Source of the DNA: Blastomussa wellsi
Taxonomy: Eukaryota > Cnidaria > Anthozoa > Scleractinia > Plerogyridae
Length of the DNA: 64,000 nucleotides
Direction: 5' to 3'
Assembly: GCA_947652115.1 (NCBI GenBank)
Contig: OX393562.1
Coordinates: 14,448,328-14,512,327, forward strand
In this document: positions 23,101 to 34,104 of the stretch, piece after piece
Numbering within the stretch: position 1 is the stretch's first letter
Layout of the letters: each line of letters opens with the position of its first letter
Notes under the pieces: model-generated
What the model was told of the DNA's origin: nothing
What the model saw: the letters and a program-made list of their open reading frames with translations, nothing else
The model's database searches: none
Program-made: the position numbers and the translations under genes

Positions 23101-26100
23101 GCATGTTGACCTCTTTGGTGTCTTTGCATTTCAGGGCCAGGAGGGCATCAGATCGATATGCAACTGTCTCTCCACGTTGACGAAGCTTTGCTTTGCTCAC
23201 TGCCTCAGGAAAACCTTTTCGATTTTTGCGTATTGTGCCGCAAGCTAGGGTGCTATTATCCTTCAAATACTGAAGCAGTGGAATGCTTGTGTACCAGTTA
23301 TCCATGTACAGATGATATCCCTTATTTAGCAAAGGCATCATTAGGTCTTCCACAATTCTTTCTGAAATAGACAAGTTCTGATTTCCCTCAACCAGCGTAG
23401 TTTTACCAGTATAAATCCGAAAGCGGTAGGTGTAACCTCCATCTTCACAAAGCATGAATAACTTGATTCCAAATCGAGATCTCTTGAGAGGAATATATTG
23501 CTTGAAATGCAATCTTCCTTTCCAAAGTAAAAGAGACTCATCAATACAGACTTGCCTGCTCGGCGTATACATTTCTTGAAATTTCTCAAACAGGTGGTCA
23601 ACCAATGGTCGAATTTTGTATAGCTGGTCAGGGTTTGGCTCATCTCTGCCAGGCATATTGTCATTGTCATTGAAGTGTAAGAACTTCAGTAGCAATAAAT
23701 ACCTGTCCCTTTTCATGACTTGTTTGAAAATAGGTGTACTGTACAAGGGATCATTTGACCAGTACATTTGGAGGTTTGGCTTCTGGATAATTCCCATAAG
23801 AAATGTAATGCCCAGAAACTCCTTCATTTCTTTAGGGTTTGTGGGATACCATTCATGTACCCTTGATCTTCTCTTGAGATTGTTATCACGAATAAACTGC
23901 TCAGCAAACGTGTTTGTTTCAGTTACAAGGTAGTTTACAAGGTCATCATTGATGAATAAAGTAAAATAATCAATAGGTTCAAAACCTTGTGTGTCCACTT
24001 GGACTCCAGTTTGAGCAGTGAAAGGAATATTTGGAGGTGGTGCTAAGTTAGGTCTTACCCAATGCAGGTTTGGAACTGTAGCTTTTCTTTTCCTCTGCCG
24101 CTTTGGAGGAGGACCATTCCCGGCATTATCTGCCCCAGTTTCATCAGAATCTTCGCCATCTGTTTCGGCTTCTGAAGAATTCGACCCATCACTTTCTGTA
24201 TCTTCACTCTCAGATACATAGTCATCGTCATTTTCGCCATCTTCTGAGCCGGAAAAATCATCCTCGTCACCCGAATCATTCCAGACCCTTGCCAAAACAT
24301 CATTGACTGTTAATCTACTCATAACTGGCGGATGAATGAAAGATACACTTGAAAAACACTCGAAAATACACTCGTGAAAAATCCAAGATGGCGGCTCGCA
24401 TCGACTTGAAAAACACGTGGCACAAATGATAGGTTTAAACATCATATATCTCTCACCAAATGTATTCTTCGTTACCAGGCCCTTAGAAGTCTTGTTATAT
24501 GCGGTCTAATTGTTTTTACGATGTGCGTAAGTTTTCATATAAAGGCTATACTTGAGGACGTACTGAGTACGTCCTTGTAGCATATGAGTAATCTGAGACA
24601 GGACGTACTGAGTACGTCCTTGTAGCAGCGAAAGGGTTAATCAACAGGATAATGTTACATTTTACCCTTCATGTAGTTTAAACCTGCTGTTCTATTCTCC
24701 AGGACCCAAATTTAATGAAGTGGCTTCACAGCACTCTGTTAGATGGTTTGAGTATTCCTCTTTTGGCTTGCTATCTTGATGTACTGCAGACCCTACGAGC
24801 TAAGGTGAGTTTCTGGCCTTAATACTTCAGTTTGCTCAAATATTTTAGTGGAATGCACACACGTGTACATGCAGTTGTACATGGCATAGTCTTGCATATT
24901 TTAGTTTATGTTTAACACATTGATTGATTTTAATCATTTGATTGATTGAGTGGTCAGGGTTTGAGCACAGCCAGCACTGTAGCACAAGAGATCGAGTAGA
25001 ATCTGATTCTAGTAATGTACTGTAAAATACTCCTTGTTCCTTTATGCAGCTTTTAAGCCATCTGGCTTCAAGGATTGGACACAACATAAATGACTTGTAA
25101 CTAATGTAACTAAGTGTTTGCTATTTTCTGTTTGAAGCATGAGAACAAAGGTGCTAGCCCCAGTTGTTCAACGGTTGGATAATGCTATCCACTCACTATC
25201 CAGTGGATAAGTGTTGGGAAAACAAACTACACAATTCTAGGCTCTGACTTTCTACGCTAATCTTGCCTTCGAGCACTAATATTGGCATTTTGGGATTATC
25301 AGTAAAAATTAAAGTATTAAAGACAAGACATATTGTTAACGGGTTGATTTTGATATGTTTTGAATTTGAAATTTAGGTCCCAACTCTTGTTGATCGAATG
25401 CTTGTACAGCCTTCTAGTCAGCGCCGTGGGTTGGCAGCCAGCTCGGAATCCCTCAGCTTGCTTCTCAAAAGACCTTGGGACCCCGCCCATGGATTGGTGA
25501 CACAGCATAAACAGGTATCACCTCACATTAAGGTTTTAACTTGTCACAGAAGTCTTTGAAGTTAAGGATTTCAGCGGTTTCATTAAAGGCCAGGCACAGG
25601 GAAAATTGATTGGCTGTGAGGATGAATTTACCGGCTGTTTTCAGTCCTGGTCTTTCAACCCGATTCAGTTTCTAAGGAACTTATGCACTCATTCTTGTGT
25701 ACATGTATTCTATTGTTCAATACTGTAAATTGCAGGTGATCACAACAAGTGGTAGTTCTTGAACAATCGTGAAAAGAATAGACTATTTCTATCAGTTAAT
25801 TAACAATTATTGGATGAGGTTTTTGTGATATCCAGAATAATCAAGGTCGAGGTAAGAGGTAAGGGTTATGAGCAGAAGACCTTCTTCACTGACGGCAAGC
25901 AACACAAAGCACACAAACTTGACATGATTATCCTTAGAAATCGTGCACCGCGGTCATGCCTGTACATGACATGATTACCCGTTACCTTGAGTGTCCTTGA
26001 CATGATTATTGTATAATCTGCAGTTATGACGTCACTGGCACTGATTTCGAAAATTCACTGTAGGCTTTCAGCCAATCAGAAAAGAGTTAGAGAGTTGAAT

Positions 26101-29100
26101 GTATAATAATTAAGAAAAATAATTGTGTTTTCAGTTGTAAATAATAATGTATTACTCTCTTGTGCAAAAGCGTAAACTTCCTGGAACTCCTTTGCTATTG
26201 GTTGTGCCCAGTGGTCCTACGACGAGCATCAGTGCAGGCACATCATCCAAGCGTGCTCGCTTCTGGCACAACCACCTGTCTGTCCTTGGCAAGGTTGTTC
26301 CTGTGACCATGCACACCAGCAATGGAGGCAGTGGTGTGTCCATCAGTCAGTGTTTGGACCACATCATTGGTGCTGTTAGGATCAAAGTACTGGAGGTAAT
26401 CAAAACAATTAGTTGAGAACCAGTTGGTCTACTTCACCAGTGATAAGATATATATTTAACAATTATGCCACAAGCGCGCGTTGGATATGAGATGGTAGAT
26501 AGCCAACAAGGCACGTAGCGCCCAGTTGGCTATAACTATCTCATATCCAACAAGCATGAGTGGAATAATTGTTTTATTAAAAATGCCAAAAAAATATTGT
26601 ACAAACACTGCTAAAATGCATTATTTTACATGTGCACGTACCGCATATGTGTAGGTCAATGGTATATGAGCTCATATACCATTGCCTCTAAACCAACGAA
26701 AACTCAGGAAATGCAATATACTATAGCTAGTTTTTAATAATGTAAACTATACGTACAGTGTATTTCTAAACACTGAGATCAGTAGAGTATTTCAGACAAA
26801 ATTTGACGTGTTTGGAGATGTAATGAAACACTGTCCTGGACATTTTATATATATTTTCTTGTTAATCAAAACATATAATTAAGTGGAAGACAGAGAAATA
26901 AAATTGCAAAACAATGCTTAAATTACAGTAAGATCAGCTTTCCAAACCATGTGCACTGGATACATTTAAGACGTTGTATTATATCAAACACGAGGGACAG
27001 TGTTTCATCGGGATATCCAAACACTAAGAAGAGAGTACATTGTATTTTTGACATTATTTGAGGTGTTTGGATAGCCGATGAAACGTTGTCTCAAGTGTTT
27101 GATATATCTTCTCAATTGAAGCAAAAACTACGAAGTAAACAGAGAAATAAAAATAATAGTCAAACCCTATGCTAAGTTAGACCGGGTATCCAAACCTCCT
27201 TCACAGTTACGATTTTCTTTGTTTTAACTGAATGAATAAATAATAAGTTTGAGGGCTTTTTAAAATTTTTGATTGTCAGGCAACTTGTCAAAATTGTGTT
27301 GGATAACCTTCATTTTATGGTAGACCAGTGTATCATCCAACAGCAATTTCCTTGCAAATACAGTTGCAAAACATGGAGGATCTATATTATTTAGTTTATG
27401 TTAAAAATGTTGCTAATTTGTTTCATGTTGACCTTTTCTAACTTAATTCTGTCTCACTTTATTGCATTGTTCAGCTGAGAAGTCATTTTCCCAATCGTCC
27501 CATTATTCTGTTGGGTTGGTCTGTTGGTGCTTTAGTTTCTTGTCAGGTATGCAAAAACATTTAATGAAGGGATTCATAGCAACAAAATACATAATTTTTG
27601 TATTAGCGACTCAATTGTACAACATGCCTTCACTGCGATTTTCTTTGACTAGAACCCTGTGATTGTATTTTAGGTTGCATTGATGGAATCAGTGTGTGCT
27701 GTTGTGTGTCTCGGTTTTCCAATCACTGGTCTTAGTGGTGTAAGAGTGGTGAGTACGCTCAACTTAACATTGACTACTTATATATTGTTTTCTATGTGAG
27801 AGATCTCTGCATGTGATTTATCGGTGCCATTCAAGAAAAAACATGCTCTTTTGCTTACCGGTACTTACATTTATTATCCAGCTGTCCTTTGTAGAGTACA
27901 AATAATGCACCTGAAACGAGTACAAATATCACGTGGTATTTGTACTCCAGAGATCCGATTAGAAATTCTCCTGCACGGACATAGCAATTTGGCATGTTGG
28001 ATAATAAATCTCTTATTAGACCTTTTGTTTTTTAATATTGTATTTTGACTTGCTCTACAGGCTCGTCAAAATATGGTACCACTCATAAAAATACTCAGTG
28101 ATACGACACAACAAAACATCAAATAAGACTCACATTTATGTACTGTATGGATATTTTTTCCCTTGTAGGGAGTAGAAGATCCTCTTTTGGAGCTGAAAAC
28201 ACCCACCCTGTTTATTATTGGTTCACATTCAACTCTTACATCTCAAGAAGATGTTGAGGTACCTTTATATCTCAGTGCTCTCAATTCAGTCTCAGAAACA
28301 ACTAAAACTAGCCCGGATTCCAGTTAAGTTTCTGAGGCAAGGTAAAAAGAAGGAATTCTAATGGGTCAAATTCCTACTTTTCCCACCAAATCTTTAGAAT
28401 TGTACTATCAATTTGTCTGGCCAGAAAGCTGACCTGAGAGCCCCCTCTTATCTGGAACACTGCTTCATGTAGCTCATTTCGTCTGAATTCATTGAAATGA
28501 CATGTTTCCTGATCGCCACAAACTAACGTTATGACGGCTGAGTGCTTTGGGTTTTGTTCTTTTTCTTAGAGAAATACAGCATATGTTGTATTGTATACAC
28601 ATGTATTATTGTCAAGGAGTGAAACTTGGAACCATTAACATTACATCTGATCAAAACTGAAGCTTTCTTAATCATGGGTTCGATTCCCGTTGAAGGCCTG
28701 GATTTTTTCAGGCTTCTTCATTACATTAATTATTGCTTAAATTGGAAATTCAGTGCGATGATCATCTCTCACTATCATCTCTCACTTCCAATGTGTGTTC
28801 ACTTGCTTGTTTAGGAGATGCGTGAGAAAATGAAAACTGACACAAGTCTGTTGGTGGTAGGGGGAGCAGATGAACAGGTGATGGTGTCTTCAACAGAGTG
28901 TTTATATGTAGCCTCTCCTGCAATTGTAAATAAGCGCATTGTCTGGCGACTCACAGACACTACAGCTGTACAGTTAGAGCCTCTTCATTCACAGTCTTCT
29001 CAACCGAGAACAGGAATACGTCTTTTCCTTTCATTGGACTGGTTACTAAATGACCAGGGGCCGGTTTCTCGAAAGCCCCAGAAACTTTTTGGGCCCGTAA

Positions 29101-32084
29101 AGCCATTTTCAGTTATCTGTATCTAAAAAAAAATCTGTATCTAAAAGTGTATAGGCCTGAAACTTTGTATGAAGGAAGCCACTGTTCATATCAAAAACAT
29201 GTGAATGAAACAGCTCTGTATAATCACAAGTTTTGAGATTTTGCTATGGCTTTCCAGGTGCGAAAACTTTACGGGACCTTCGAGAAACGGGCCCCTTGAA
29301 AAAGCTGACACTATAACGTTTCCATTTGGTAATCCATCTTAGTTTTCCCCAATCTAAACCATCCCTGTTTTTAAACACTTCAAAGTTTGGTAAGACCAAA
29401 ACCAAAGAATCATACTGTCCAATCACAAAGGACACAGGCAATCCTGTGAACCAATCAAAAACGCGAAGCAAATATGTGCAGCCGGCGTGAAGCGCGGGAA
29501 AACGTGCGTGAGCGAGTCACGATTGGTTGTAGTTTCACTTCTGATTGGTTGAAAAAGTGGCGCGAGATTTTGAAACCAATCACTGAGCATTTTAATGAAA
29601 AATCAAAGCAAGGGGGAAAATCTCTGTTATTGTTTTAGGAAAAAAACCCTAAAAAAAGGCTACAATCAAACTCACACTGGATACCAAATTGTGCCACGGC
29701 TGATTTATTATAACATCATCCCATTTACCTTCTAGTTACGTTTAACCCGAGCTAAGAAGAAACAAGAAGGCCTTACACAGAACATGGTGGATCGATTGAT
29801 CATGGTATGTGGAATTTCTTTTTAAGGGTCGAATGGTACTGTAGTTATTACTTGGAAAGGGATACACATACGCTGCATAGCCCTGCAGTAAACAGCCCTT
29901 CGCAAAAATTCAGCGTCTGGGGTCTTAATACATGTAGATTTTCGGAGAGATGGGGCAAATATCGTAAACATTTTCTTTCTGTGTCATACCATCACATAGG
30001 TGGCTTTACTTGGATCGTCACGCAATCATCGCAGAAGCGTTGTGTGACGACGCAAGTTATGGCTACAAGGAGATGACAAGCAGGGGTTGTAACAGTGAAA
30101 TTTGTTGTTTGTTTTTTAGGATGAAATTGGTGACTTCCTAGGAATTGTTTTGACGAGTATTAATAACAATAACAGCGCGCACAGCAGAAATGATTCCTCG
30201 GACATAGATGAGGCGGACGTTCGCAAAAAGAAAAGAAAACGATCTGTGTCGCGTGACCTGACCTCTGAAATGGAACGCTCAGTTGGAAAGCAAGCGTTGA
30301 CGTCACAAGCATCGGCCAAGAAATCCACACCTCAAAAGGCTTCCGTTCAAGATCAAGGGAAAACTTTGCTGAAGCTACCTCTCGGAAATACCATGGGGGC
30401 TATCAGCAGCGTCCGTTCGCTAAGTCAGCCCAGCCCTGCAAAGCGACCAAGGACTTCCAAGTCTAAATCCAAAGCAGCAAACCCACCTCCAAGTATAATT
30501 CACGTGACTGGAGCTGCGCCTACAACCGTGGTCAGCAGTGTTCCACAAGCCATTCCCGTGCACCCAGGTACTCTGCAAAGGTTCCCTCTGCCACCCGGCG
30601 CCACTGTGACTCGTCAGGTGCCTCTGGTAAGTGCCTCTGCAGCAGCATTGGCGTCCACTGGCAGAGGACAAGCTTTCATTTCACTGACTCCAAAGAGCTC
30701 TGACCCCGGAGCAAGGGTCACACAAACATTCATCACCATACCACGTGGGAGTTCTCCATCTGTCATGTCATCGAGTTCTGCCACAGGACAGACAGTACAA
30801 TATATCATAAAACCTCAGAGCCAGCGTCACACTCCCGTGAATCTCAGTGCCGTTGGTGCGACTCTGTCCGCTCAGGGTGGTGTTGTACCTTCTGGGGCTC
30901 AACTGCCTGTGAGGACCATTGTTTCTGCGCCAGTCAGACAAACTCCTCTCTCCCAATCACCCAGCTCATCCTTTACGTCTGTAGTGAGTCTCAAAGGTGC
31001 CGCTGTAACAACACAAGCTCCCTCGTTTCCATCAGGTGTCGTACCAGCTTCCAACTCTTCTTTAGCTGCAGCTTCCTCTCTTGGGAAGTTTTCCCCATCA
31101 TCAGCTGTCCTGACCCCCGGGAGGCCTGCTTTCACTCGTGTGGGTGAGATGCCTCAACCATCCACTATCAATGTTCTTACTAAGGAAGGTAACAAGCTGG
31201 TAGTGTCCCAGGCCATATCATCTGCCGGCCTAAAAGGGTCGTACAAACTATTTAGTGGCGCCACTCTACAAACTGTAGCCAGCGGAGCTGGCCAATCGCA
31301 AGTGGTCCTTGGCCATCCTGTCCGACCGGTTTCCAGTGGTGGCCAGGCATTGGTTACTCATAAAGTGTCTGGTGTGCCAGGAACTGTCGCTACCTCACTG
31401 CCTGTAAGCCTTGCTGCGTTAGCTGGGAAACTACCGAGTAACAGCACAATATCACAACCTGGTAGTCGAGTGACGCTTGTTCCGAGCACTCGAGCAACCA
31501 CTGTCGCCACACAACCAGTAAGGACCATTCCTAGCCAGATGGTCTCTGTGCAGAGATCGGTAGCAAGTAGGACTACCAACCCACAGACTGGCACGGTAAC
31601 AAGTTTTCCAGGAGCAGTGACAGTTGCTAGAACTGGGACAACTCAGCTAACTGGGGTCGTCTCTTCTGGATCACCCGTGACTAACATTCAGACTGGAACA
31701 GCCTTTGCAGGCGGTAAAACGGTTGGTTATCCCGTAGTTTGTTCACAGGTCACTCCCAAGGCGGCTCAAACCCTTGTAGTGCCATCCACGGCAGTTTCAG
31801 GGACCAAAGTGGTTCCATCACCGCAAATGTCATCAGTTCTTATCAAGACTTCGCCATTGTTGACTGTATCTGCTCAGAAACCGATAGAGTCAAGACCGAT
31901 ATATACCCCTGTTACTACAAGCTTGAACCCAACCCCTGGTCAACAAATCGTCAAATCGGTACCTACGGCCCCGCGCGTGGCTGAGGGCCAAAGTCCAGCA
32001 GCTACCCATTCGGTGAAGGCACAGACACCAGCGGAGCTTGAGTCTGACGGCTCCGCCGCTACAGAGGCAACTTTATCGACTTGA
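17139..32084 (+). CDS. KANSL3: KAT8 regulatory NSL complex subunit 3 (KANSL3)
   Basis: KANSL3 is a nuclear subunit of the NSL histone acetyltransferase complex with an alpha/beta-hydrolase fold. Twelve exons join in phase: 17139-17497, 20291-20381, 21655-21738, 24703-24804, 25377-25514, 26171-26395, 27475-27546, 27674-27748, 28169-28258, 28815-28877, 29736-29804 and 30120-32084. The product is 1110 aa from ATG 17139, or 1106 from 17151; another in-frame ATG is at 17019. Landmarks: [114 protein letters not shown] and [11 protein letters not shown]. The last exon encodes a long Ser/Thr/Val/Pro-rich disordered tail with basic patches ([11 protein letters not shown]). The nucleophile elbow reads GWSVG, but GGADEQ lacks the usual catalytic His. 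Introns are full of mobile DNA. Confidence 0.95.
17827..18970. mobile_element. TIR element in KANSL3 intron 1
   Basis: Inverted ends CTGAACAATCTATGAAATCA and (reverse strand) CTGAACAATCTATTGAAATC, with ATCGATTA-rich subterminal repeats on both sides. About 1.14 kb. No transposase frame, so non-autonomous. Confidence 0.65.
19323..19756. repeat. MITE (family A, copy 2) in KANSL3 intron 1
   Basis: Ends TTAAAGTGCACCTAACTCCA and TTGGGGTTAGGTGAACTTTAA. The interior holds a second palindrome built on GAATAGACCCACGCCCCTTC and its inverse at about 19470-19490. Same family as 70-380. Confidence 0.8.
20526..21424. mobile_element. TIR-flanked element carrying a HIRAN-like remnant (KANSL3 intron 2)
   Basis: Ends GGTTTTCAATTGAGTGTT and (reverse strand) CGATTTTCAATTGAGTATTA form imperfect inverted repeats around the HIRAN-like pseudogene. 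About 900 bp. Superfamily unknown. Confidence 0.5.
20718..21106 (+). pseudogene. HIRAN-domain-like protein remnant
   Basis: The HIRAN domain (HIP116/Rad5 N-terminal) binds DNA ends and is also carried by many cnidarian repeat-associated proteins. Here its pieces lie in order but in different frames: [19 protein letters not shown] then [13 protein letters not shown] (to 20936), [21 protein letters not shown], and [16 protein letters not shown] with [16 protein letters not shown] (to about 21106). At least three frameshifts and stop codons separate them. The first piece alone would look like a small one-helix membrane protein, which I think is misleading. It lies inside KANSL3 intron 2 and is not part of that protein, since the flanking exons join in phase without it. 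Confidence 0.6.
21583..21631 (+). repeat. SINE 3' tail beside the KANSL3 exon 3 acceptor
   Basis: CTAAATTGGAAATTCACTGT followed by GATGATCATTTCTCACTTTC matches the tail of the SINE ending near 28785. The exon 3 acceptor lies 23 bases downstream. Confidence 0.7.
21935..22165 (+). mobile_element. tRNA-derived SINE in KANSL3 intron 3
   Basis: A box-like GTGGCCTGACGGTTAGTG and B box-like GGTTTGAGTCC form the tRNA-like head. The body has TACTGGCGAATTTATTGCTG, GGGGGTTAACTAGCATTCC and GAGAGTAGAAAGACTCC, a phrase set common in cnidarian SINEs. Confidence 0.75.
22387..24636 (-). mobile_element. piggyBac element, apparently complete
   Basis: Flanked by TTAA on both sides (22383-22386 and 24637-24640), the piggyBac target-site signature. 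Perfect 12-bp inverted ends CCCTTTCGCTGC / GCAGCGAAAGGG. Two subterminal copies of the palindrome GGACGTACTGAGTACGTCC (about 24556 and 24601), each followed by TTGTAGCA, lie at the transposase 5' side. The other end has two GCGGGCC repeats. Total about 2.25 kb, within KANSL3 intron 3 on the opposite strand. Confidence 0.92.
22568..24322 (-). CDS. piggyBac transposase (PGBD family)
   Basis: Cut-and-paste DDE/D transposase acting at TTAA. I start at ATG 24322 ([18 protein letters not shown]), which gives 584 aa; the frame stays open upstream to 24445, but that part looks like leader. Acidic Asp/Ser/Glu-rich N-terminus, then [12 protein letters not shown] and [11 protein letters not shown]. The three catalytic aspartates sit in the usual contexts: [26 protein letters not shown] and [12 protein letters not shown]. 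The C-terminal cysteine-rich domain is complete ([20 protein letters not shown] then [11 protein letters not shown]). No frameshift or stop. With intact ends this copy may still be active; that is inference. Confidence 0.93.
   Translation of the reverse strand: MSRLTVNDVLARVWNDSGDEDDFSGSEDGENDDDYVSESEDTESDGSNSSEAETDGEDSDETGADNAGNGPPPKRQRKRKATVPNLHWVRPNLAPPPNIPFTAQTGVQVDTQGFEPIDYFTLFINDDLVNYLVTETNTFAEQFIRDNNLKRRSRVHEWYPTNPKEMKEFLGITFLMGIIQKPNLQMYWSNDPLYSTPIFKQVMKRDRYLLLLKFLHFNDNDNMPGRDEPNPDQLYKIRPLVDHLFEKFQEMYTPSRQVCIDESLLLWKGRLHFKQYIPLKRSRFGIKLFMLCEDGGYTYRFRIYTGKTTLVEGNQNLSISERIVEDLMMPLLNKGYHLYMDNWYTSIPLLQYLKDNSTLACGTIRKNRKGFPEAVSKAKLRQRGETVAYRSDALLALKCKDTKEVNMLTTIHDERMQNIRNRRNPANPLQKPKCIFDYNKYMGGVDRTDQLLQPFKVARKSMKWYKKLALHLVQLSLLNSFILYKKSGGRKPLLDFQRSCISSLLFMENTPEIPREEAIARLTERHFIAPIPPTEKKEKPQKKCRVCTKRKTRKDSRYHCASCPSNPGLCYYPCFEIYHTEYHY
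25795..26135. repeat. Fold-back related repeat in KANSL3 intron 5
   Basis: Begins TTAACAATTATTGGATGAGG then TGTGATATCCAGAATAATCA, the same start as the element at 9806-9926. The interior has several GACATGATTA repeats. The right boundary near AATAATTAAG is uncertain. Confidence 0.5.
26457..26577. repeat. Fold-back element, variable-arm group (KANSL3 intron 6)
   Basis: Ends TTAACAATTATGCCAC and GGAATAATTGTTTTA. Arms GTTGGATATGAGATGG / ATCTCATATCCAACAAGC. Centre GCCAACAAGGCACGTAGCGC then CCAGTTGGC. Confidence 0.7.
26970..27112. repeat. Fold-back element in KANSL3 intron 6
   Basis: Arms ATATCAAACACGAGGGACAG with GTTTCATCGGGATATCCAAA, and TTTGGATAGCCGATGAAACG with TTGTCTCAAGTGTTTGATAT, are inverted copies. 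Confidence 0.65.
28665..28785 (+). mobile_element. SINE remnant ending beside the KANSL3 exon 10 acceptor
   Basis: B box-like GGGTTCGATTCCCGTT is followed by GGCCTGGATTTTTTCAGGCT and the tail TTAAATTGGAAATTCAGTGC with GATGATCATCTCTCACTATC. The tail is nearly the same as 21583-21631. The exon 10 acceptor follows about 30 bases on. Confidence 0.7.
29057..29296. repeat. TIR element (MITE) in KANSL3 intron 10
   Basis: Ends GGGGCCGGTTTCTCGAAAG and CTTCGAGAAACGGGCCCC are inverted. A subterminal GGCCCGTAAAG / CTTTACGGGACC pair supports the boundaries. No ORF. Confidence 0.8.
29385..29600. repeat. CCAATCA-rich dispersed repeat, copy 1
   Basis: GGGAAAACGTGCG, TGATTGGTTGAAAAAGTGGC and GCGAGATTTTGAAACCAATC match the copy at 51425-51640; part of it also matches 32190-32290. 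Confidence 0.6.
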
Positions 32085-32189
32085 AATCTTTTGTCTTGAG
32101 CACCCAAACCGTGCCTTGGGTATGGTCAGGGCTCGAGGTTAACAGTAGTCAGCTAGTCGAGAAGTCGAGAAGTGTTTTGGTATTGCTGA

Positions 32190-32290
32190 TTGAAATTTTT
32201 GAACCAATCACTGAGCACAGCAATGCAAAACCAAAGCAGTTCGCTAATTACTTTCGACGCTCCATTGAAAACCGCTCTAACAGGGTTTGC
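32190..32290. repeat. CCAATCA-rich dispersed repeat, partial copy
   Basis: TTTTTGAACCAATCACTGAG, AATGCAAAACCAAAGCA and TTACTTTCGACGCTCC match 51540-51620. It begins about 105 bases after the KANSL3 stop and so probably lies in its 3' UTR. Confidence 0.55.
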
Positions 32291-32589
32291 GCTTTGGCCA
32301 ATGAAAATGTCAGACATCTTACTTCAGCGTACATGTAGAAAGAACTAATTACTAATTTACAAGTCTGAAAGAGCATAAATAGCTAGCATGTAACGTGCAC
32401 GACCATGTACGCGGTTGACACAATATCAAATGCCTTAAGGCCATCATGCTGAAATCATCAAAAACCAAAGCTGTGAGGAACGTTTTTCGGGTCTTTTCCG
32501 TGTGAAAGACGGTAAAGTTCTGGCTAGTCGGAAGTTATTTTGGCTAGTAAAGTAATATGAAATCACAATTCACCTCGATGCCAATGTGT

Positions 32590-32665
32590 AGCTTCTTAGC
32601 TCAGTTGGCAGAGTATCGCAACGGTGTTGTAGAGGTCGCGGGTTTGATTTTCCTGGCTCGTGGTC
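32590..32665 (+). mobile_element. tRNA-derived SINE head
   Basis: A box-like TTAGCTCAGTTGGCAGAG and B box-like GGGTTTGATTTTCC are about 35 bases apart, as in tRNA promoters. The cloverleaf is degraded, so this is not called as a functional tRNA. Confidence 0.6.
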
Positions 32666-33128
32666 CAGTATGAAATTATTTGAAGATGAAGAGTTTCAAC
32701 TTTAAAGTTAGGGAACAGCGTTTGGGAGTTTTAAGAGAAGGTAATATCGACTTCGTTGTTAATTTTTCGTAATGCCTCATGCTTGAACTGTAAATATGTG
32801 GCTTGTATGATAGTTGACGAGAAGAGTAAACGACATTTTTGTCTGAGATTATATTTATGTTCGCGCGCTGAAACTTGTTTCTATCCCAAGCATTTCTTAC
32901 TCGCGCCCACTTGCAACTTAGGGAGTATAACTATCTGCCACTGTAAAATGGAAATAACTTGTTATTGTTTATCAACAAACAGCGAACATTTTGCGATAGG
33001 TTGAGCTCAAGTCGCCAAAGTGTAAGTTGAGTTAGGCGATTTGAACTTGCCGCTAAATTTATCACAGTTATGTGTGTTGAAAAACAGTCGACCAAAGTAC
33101 AGTTATTTTTCCCCTCAGGTATCTGAAC

Positions 33129-33251
33129 ATGGCGGAAAATGCATTGACACCGAGGTTGTATTACTTCATTTTGTACGAAAAAAATGAAACGGAACTTGTC
33201 AAAAGAAATTTGGCAACTAGGGACATTTGGCAGCAATATTGCAAAATAAGA
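33129..33251 (+). CDS. Candidate 5' coding exon, unidentified
   Basis: ATG within AACATGGCGGAAAAT (a common animal start context) opens 41 codons, including LTPRLYYFILYEKNETELVK, and ends exactly at AGA|GTAAGA, a strong donor. A pyrimidine-rich CCCCTCAG precedes it. I found no convincing next exon, and the product is not recognised. It could be a real first exon or a captured gene fragment. Confidence 0.3.
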
Positions 33252-34104
33252 GTAAGAACCTCCGGTTTTGCATATCTTTAAAATTTGTTTAGTTCCCATT
33301 GTGAAGTTCCGGAACTATGTTACCCTTATAACACCCCCTGCGCGTCCATAAGCCGTCCGTTCTTTTGCCAGCCAACCCAAGACCGCTTACGTTGTTGCAC
33401 AAACCCAGGGCTTGTTACTGGTATTTTGAACGGTATTTAAAGTTATCAAACTAATGACGGAAATTTTAAGTACGGTAATTTTGGAGTGTTATTGTAGAAA
33501 GCATTAACTGACAGGTTGCGGCAGTCGGTACGTAATCCTAGATGATTTGTAAGTATATGAATTCGGGGTGACTGCCAGTCCGCAAGGAAGCTTATCCGTG
33601 TTGGTAATCATAATACAATAATTACATGACATACATTAATTGTTATTCACTTTCCCCCACACTCTTGTGTCTGGTTTCGATTCCTTCTCTCATTTCCTTA
33701 CGAATACCTGGAGATCGAGCCCACATATTACTTTTCTACCAAAGAAATTAAGGGCCTTTCGCATATTCCCAATCACTCCCGTGAGAGTAGAGCTCTCTCG
33801 GATAGGTTTTCATGACGTTCATAAATGTGTTCAAATCTGTTGGGAGAGCTTTACGCAACGGCAACGAGAGCCGTTTGCTCTTACCCTGCGAGCAGAGTCT
33901 CTTCGATATTTCAAGAGACAATGCCCGCAGGGTATTAGTTCTGCATATACATAAAAATCTTTGTACATTTCCTTGCCGCGCTCAGCAAAACAAGGTGAAG
34001 AAATGACCAAATGCGGTGTATTTTGGAGAGCGTGAAGCACGGGGGCTAAATTTTGTATTCCAGTTGTAAAATAGGCCCTGTCTTTTGCCCAGCGTTTATT
34101 TGAA

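Noticed and set aside
23341..24303. Other ORFs overlapping the piggyBac transposase
   Set aside because: They are in shifted or opposite frames of an intact transposase gene.
30420..31594. Minus-strand ORFs across the KANSL3 last exon
   Set aside because: They mirror the low-complexity Ser/Thr/Val-rich coding sequence and have no independent support.
32590..32665. tRNA gene
   Set aside because: A and B box-like sequences are present, but no full cloverleaf can be folded by eye; a SINE head is more likely.
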